Shown piece after piece: positions 62,465 to 64,000 of a stretch of DNA of 64,000 bases. Each line of letters starts with the position of its first letter. Within the stretch, counting starts at the first letter, position 1. Origin of the DNA: Coraliomargarita sp965656715 (GTDB taxonomy: Bacteria > Verrucomicrobiota > Verrucomicrobiia > Opitutales > Coraliomargaritaceae). The notes under the pieces were generated by a model, which searched no databases, was not told the DNA's origin, and saw only the letters and a list, made by a program, of their open reading frames with translations. The stretch covers positions 1 through 64,000 of the forward strand of contig CBFHLR010000014.1 of NCBI GenBank assembly GCA_965656715.1, in the 5' to 3' direction. The translations under genes were made by a program, and so were the position numbers.

Positions 62465-64000
62465 ATGTCAGTTAAAAAGTCCTCAAATAAATATCTTCTG
62501 CTTCTCGTGCTCGTGGCGATTATTGCAGGAGTTTACCTCATTAGCTCGGATAAATCGCCAACCTCTGTCCCGCATGACGCCAAGCAGCCGAGCTCCGAGC
62601 AGTCTGCGGAAGTAACGTCGCACGAGACGGAAGTGGCATCAAATGAAGAGGAAGAGGCTGACCACCCGAGTGACTGCGCGCATTGCTTGGCAGCATCAAA
62701 GCCGGCTGTCGCACCTGCTCTACTGACAAGCAATCCCGATGTAGATTATATTTTCAAGGAGCTGGCGGCACTTGAGGATAGAATCATTGCTAAGGAGACT
62801 TTTGATTTTCTTCGTGGTAGTAAAATCGGTCAGACTGCGAGCGTCGAAATCGCCAATCAAAACTATTCGGGCGTGATTGGTGTTGTTCGTGAAAACCACG
62901 AGTTCGCTCGAACTTACGCCATGGCTCTAGACAACGAGCGGGGCACACTGATTGTTACGACTGATGGCGGGGGTGCTTTACGCGCAAATATTCTTTTTAC
63001 TGACGATTCAAGAGTTGTATCGATACAGGAGCTAGAGTCCAAGAATGGCGAGGAACCAAGCCTCTTGGTTTATGAGGCCAAGATCAGCGATATCTTTTGT
63101 GCGGCCCCGGATGCTGTCTACACGCGCACGGGTATTCGCTCTGTTTCAGGGCAAGCGAGTCACAAAGCCTTGGCTGCGCAATCAGGAAAGACGCTTACGC
63201 CAGCAGCCGCTGACTTTGACGTGGTGGCGCTGGAAAGCCTACCCGGTGCCGAATTCGTGATGTATCTTGATTTCGATGGTGAGGTAGTGACTAACACACT
63301 CTGGAATGTTTGGACCGTTGCGGATACGTTAGATGATTTCATCGATGAATTGGATGACGAGGATTTTTCTGATCCTAACATGTTGGGCCAGTTTCCTGCG
63401 ATTGACGCAGTTCCCCTGCCTCGAGCTGATGAAGCTGAATGGGTTGAATTGGTTTGGCGTCGAGTGGTTGAAGATTTTGCCCCCTTTAATATCAATGTTA
63501 CTACAGATCGTGCCGTATTTGATGCCGCTGCTGTCGATCAACGCTTGCACGTCGTGATTACTGAGACAAATACTGCAGCCCCTGGTGCTGGTGGGGTGGC
63601 TTATCTGCACAGTTTCCGTAACGACTCACCAATTGTATGGGTCTTTAATGACGCCGAAACTGTGTGTGCGTCGACTATTTCGCACGAGGCGGGTCACGCT
63701 TTTGGCTTGAGTCATGATTCGACACCATTCGTAGAATACTATGGCGGTCACAATGATACTTATACACCAGGTTGGGCACCTATTATGGGGGCCTTCTTTG
63801 CCGAATTCCCCACCTTTTTGGACGAGGTCGACCAGTGGAGTCGTGGTGAATATGCAGATGCGACCAATTTTGAAGATGACATCTTAATTATCGGAGATGC
63901 GATTGATCCACAGCTGGGGATTGACCCCGACTTCGAAGACGGATTTCCCACCAATTTACGAGGCCAAAGCTATTATGACTTATTTCATCCAAATGGGGCG
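62465..64000 (+). CDS. Membrane-anchored/secreted metzincin zinc metalloprotease (3'-truncated by window)
   Basis: An ATG at 62465 opens a frame that runs 512 codons to the last base without a stop. The N terminus is a signal peptide or anchor ('KYLLLLVLVAIIAGVYLISS', residues 9-28), then a low-complexity Ser/Glu-rich linker and a propeptide-like region (about 90-250). The catalytic part contains 'VVEDFAPFNINVTTDRAVFD' and the metzincin zinc motif HEAGHAFGLSH at residues 407-417, with the Met-turn candidate 'APIMG' (M441). These are hallmarks of reprolysin-like exported peptidases of Planctomycetes and Verrucomicrobia. Additional C-terminal domains are expected outside the window. Confidence 0.9.
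   Translation, partial: MSVKKSSNKYLLLLVLVAIIAGVYLISSDKSPTSVPHDAKQPSSEQSAEVTSHETEVASNEEEEADHPSDCAHCLAASKPAVAPALLTSNPDVDYIFKELAALEDRIIAKETFDFLRGSKIGQTASVEIANQNYSGVIGVVRENHEFARTYAMALDNERGTLIVTTDGGGALRANILFTDDSRVVSIQELESKNGEEPSLLVYEAKISDIFCAAPDAVYTRTGIRSVSGQASHKALAAQSGKTLTPAAADFDVVALESLPGAEFVMYLDFDGEVVTNTLWNVWTVADTLDDFIDELDDEDFSDPNMLGQFPAIDAVPLPRADEAEWVELVWRRVVEDFAPFNINVTTDRAVFDAAAVDQRLHVVITETNTAAPGAGGVAYLHSFRNDSPIVWVFNDAETVCASTISHEAGHAFGLSHDSTPFVEYYGGHNDTYTPGWAPIMGAFFAEFPTFLDEVDQWSRGEYADATNFEDDILIIGDAIDPQLGIDPDFEDGFPTNLRGQSYYDLFHPNGA

Overview
The window looks like part of a draft genome of a Verrucomicrobiota bacterium, most likely an Opitutia/Puniceicoccales-type (Coraliomargarita-like) organism. 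The taxonomic call is inference. It rests on a five-gene cluster whose order, sizes and features match the Amuc_1102-1101-1100-1099-1098 pilus-like locus of Verrucomicrobia, on an enormous repeat-built surface protein, on a delta-60-repeat remnant, and on the recurrent C-terminal domain of exported verrucomicrobial proteins. Two runs of N (42964-43063 and 60158-60253) show that this is a scaffolded assembly. I saw no rRNA, tRNA, CRISPR array, insertion sequence or prophage.

Region 1 (1-30.7 kb, + strand) is dominated by one reading frame that is open from the first complete codon to 28424, so at least 9,473 codons, with its true start outside the window. It is a mosaic of beta-rich repeat families, calcium-loop clusters, an internal RTX block and a long filamentous-haemagglutinin-like tail. 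It is followed after 18 bases by a secreted BNR-type propeller protein, and then by an outer-membrane beta-barrel protein and a strong terminator. Region 2 (30.8-36.2 kb) carries metH on the minus strand with a 26-bp near-perfect palindrome just upstream of its start, a small two-helix membrane protein, a truncated delta-60-repeat gene and a small Cys/Gly-rich exported protein.

Region 3 (36.3-40.4 kb) is a peroxide-defence locus. A true OxyR (redox cysteine pair present) diverges from ahpC-ahpF, with an OxyR-type ATAG/CTAT array in the shared intergenic region; rsmG follows. Region 4 (40.7-53.2 kb, + strand) is a complete urea-use locus: a beta-barrel porin, a small BamE-like exported protein, the ABC urea transporter urtABCDE, and urease with its accessory genes ureABCEFGD. 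Urea would cross the outer membrane (possibly via the porin), be captured by UrtA, imported by UrtBCDE, and hydrolysed by the nickel urease matured by UreDEFG.

Region 5 (53.2-55.0 kb, minus strand) holds peptide deformylase, a SOUL-type haem-binding protein and a Nudix hydrolase. Region 6 (55.2-62.3 kb, + strand) is the pilus-like secretin operon (Amuc_1102/1101/1100/1099/1098 types): PilM-PilN-like inner platform, PilO- and PilP/GspC-like periplasmic connectors and an outer-membrane secretin, but no pilin or motor ATPase in view. A membrane-anchored metzincin protease begins at 62465 and runs off the right edge.
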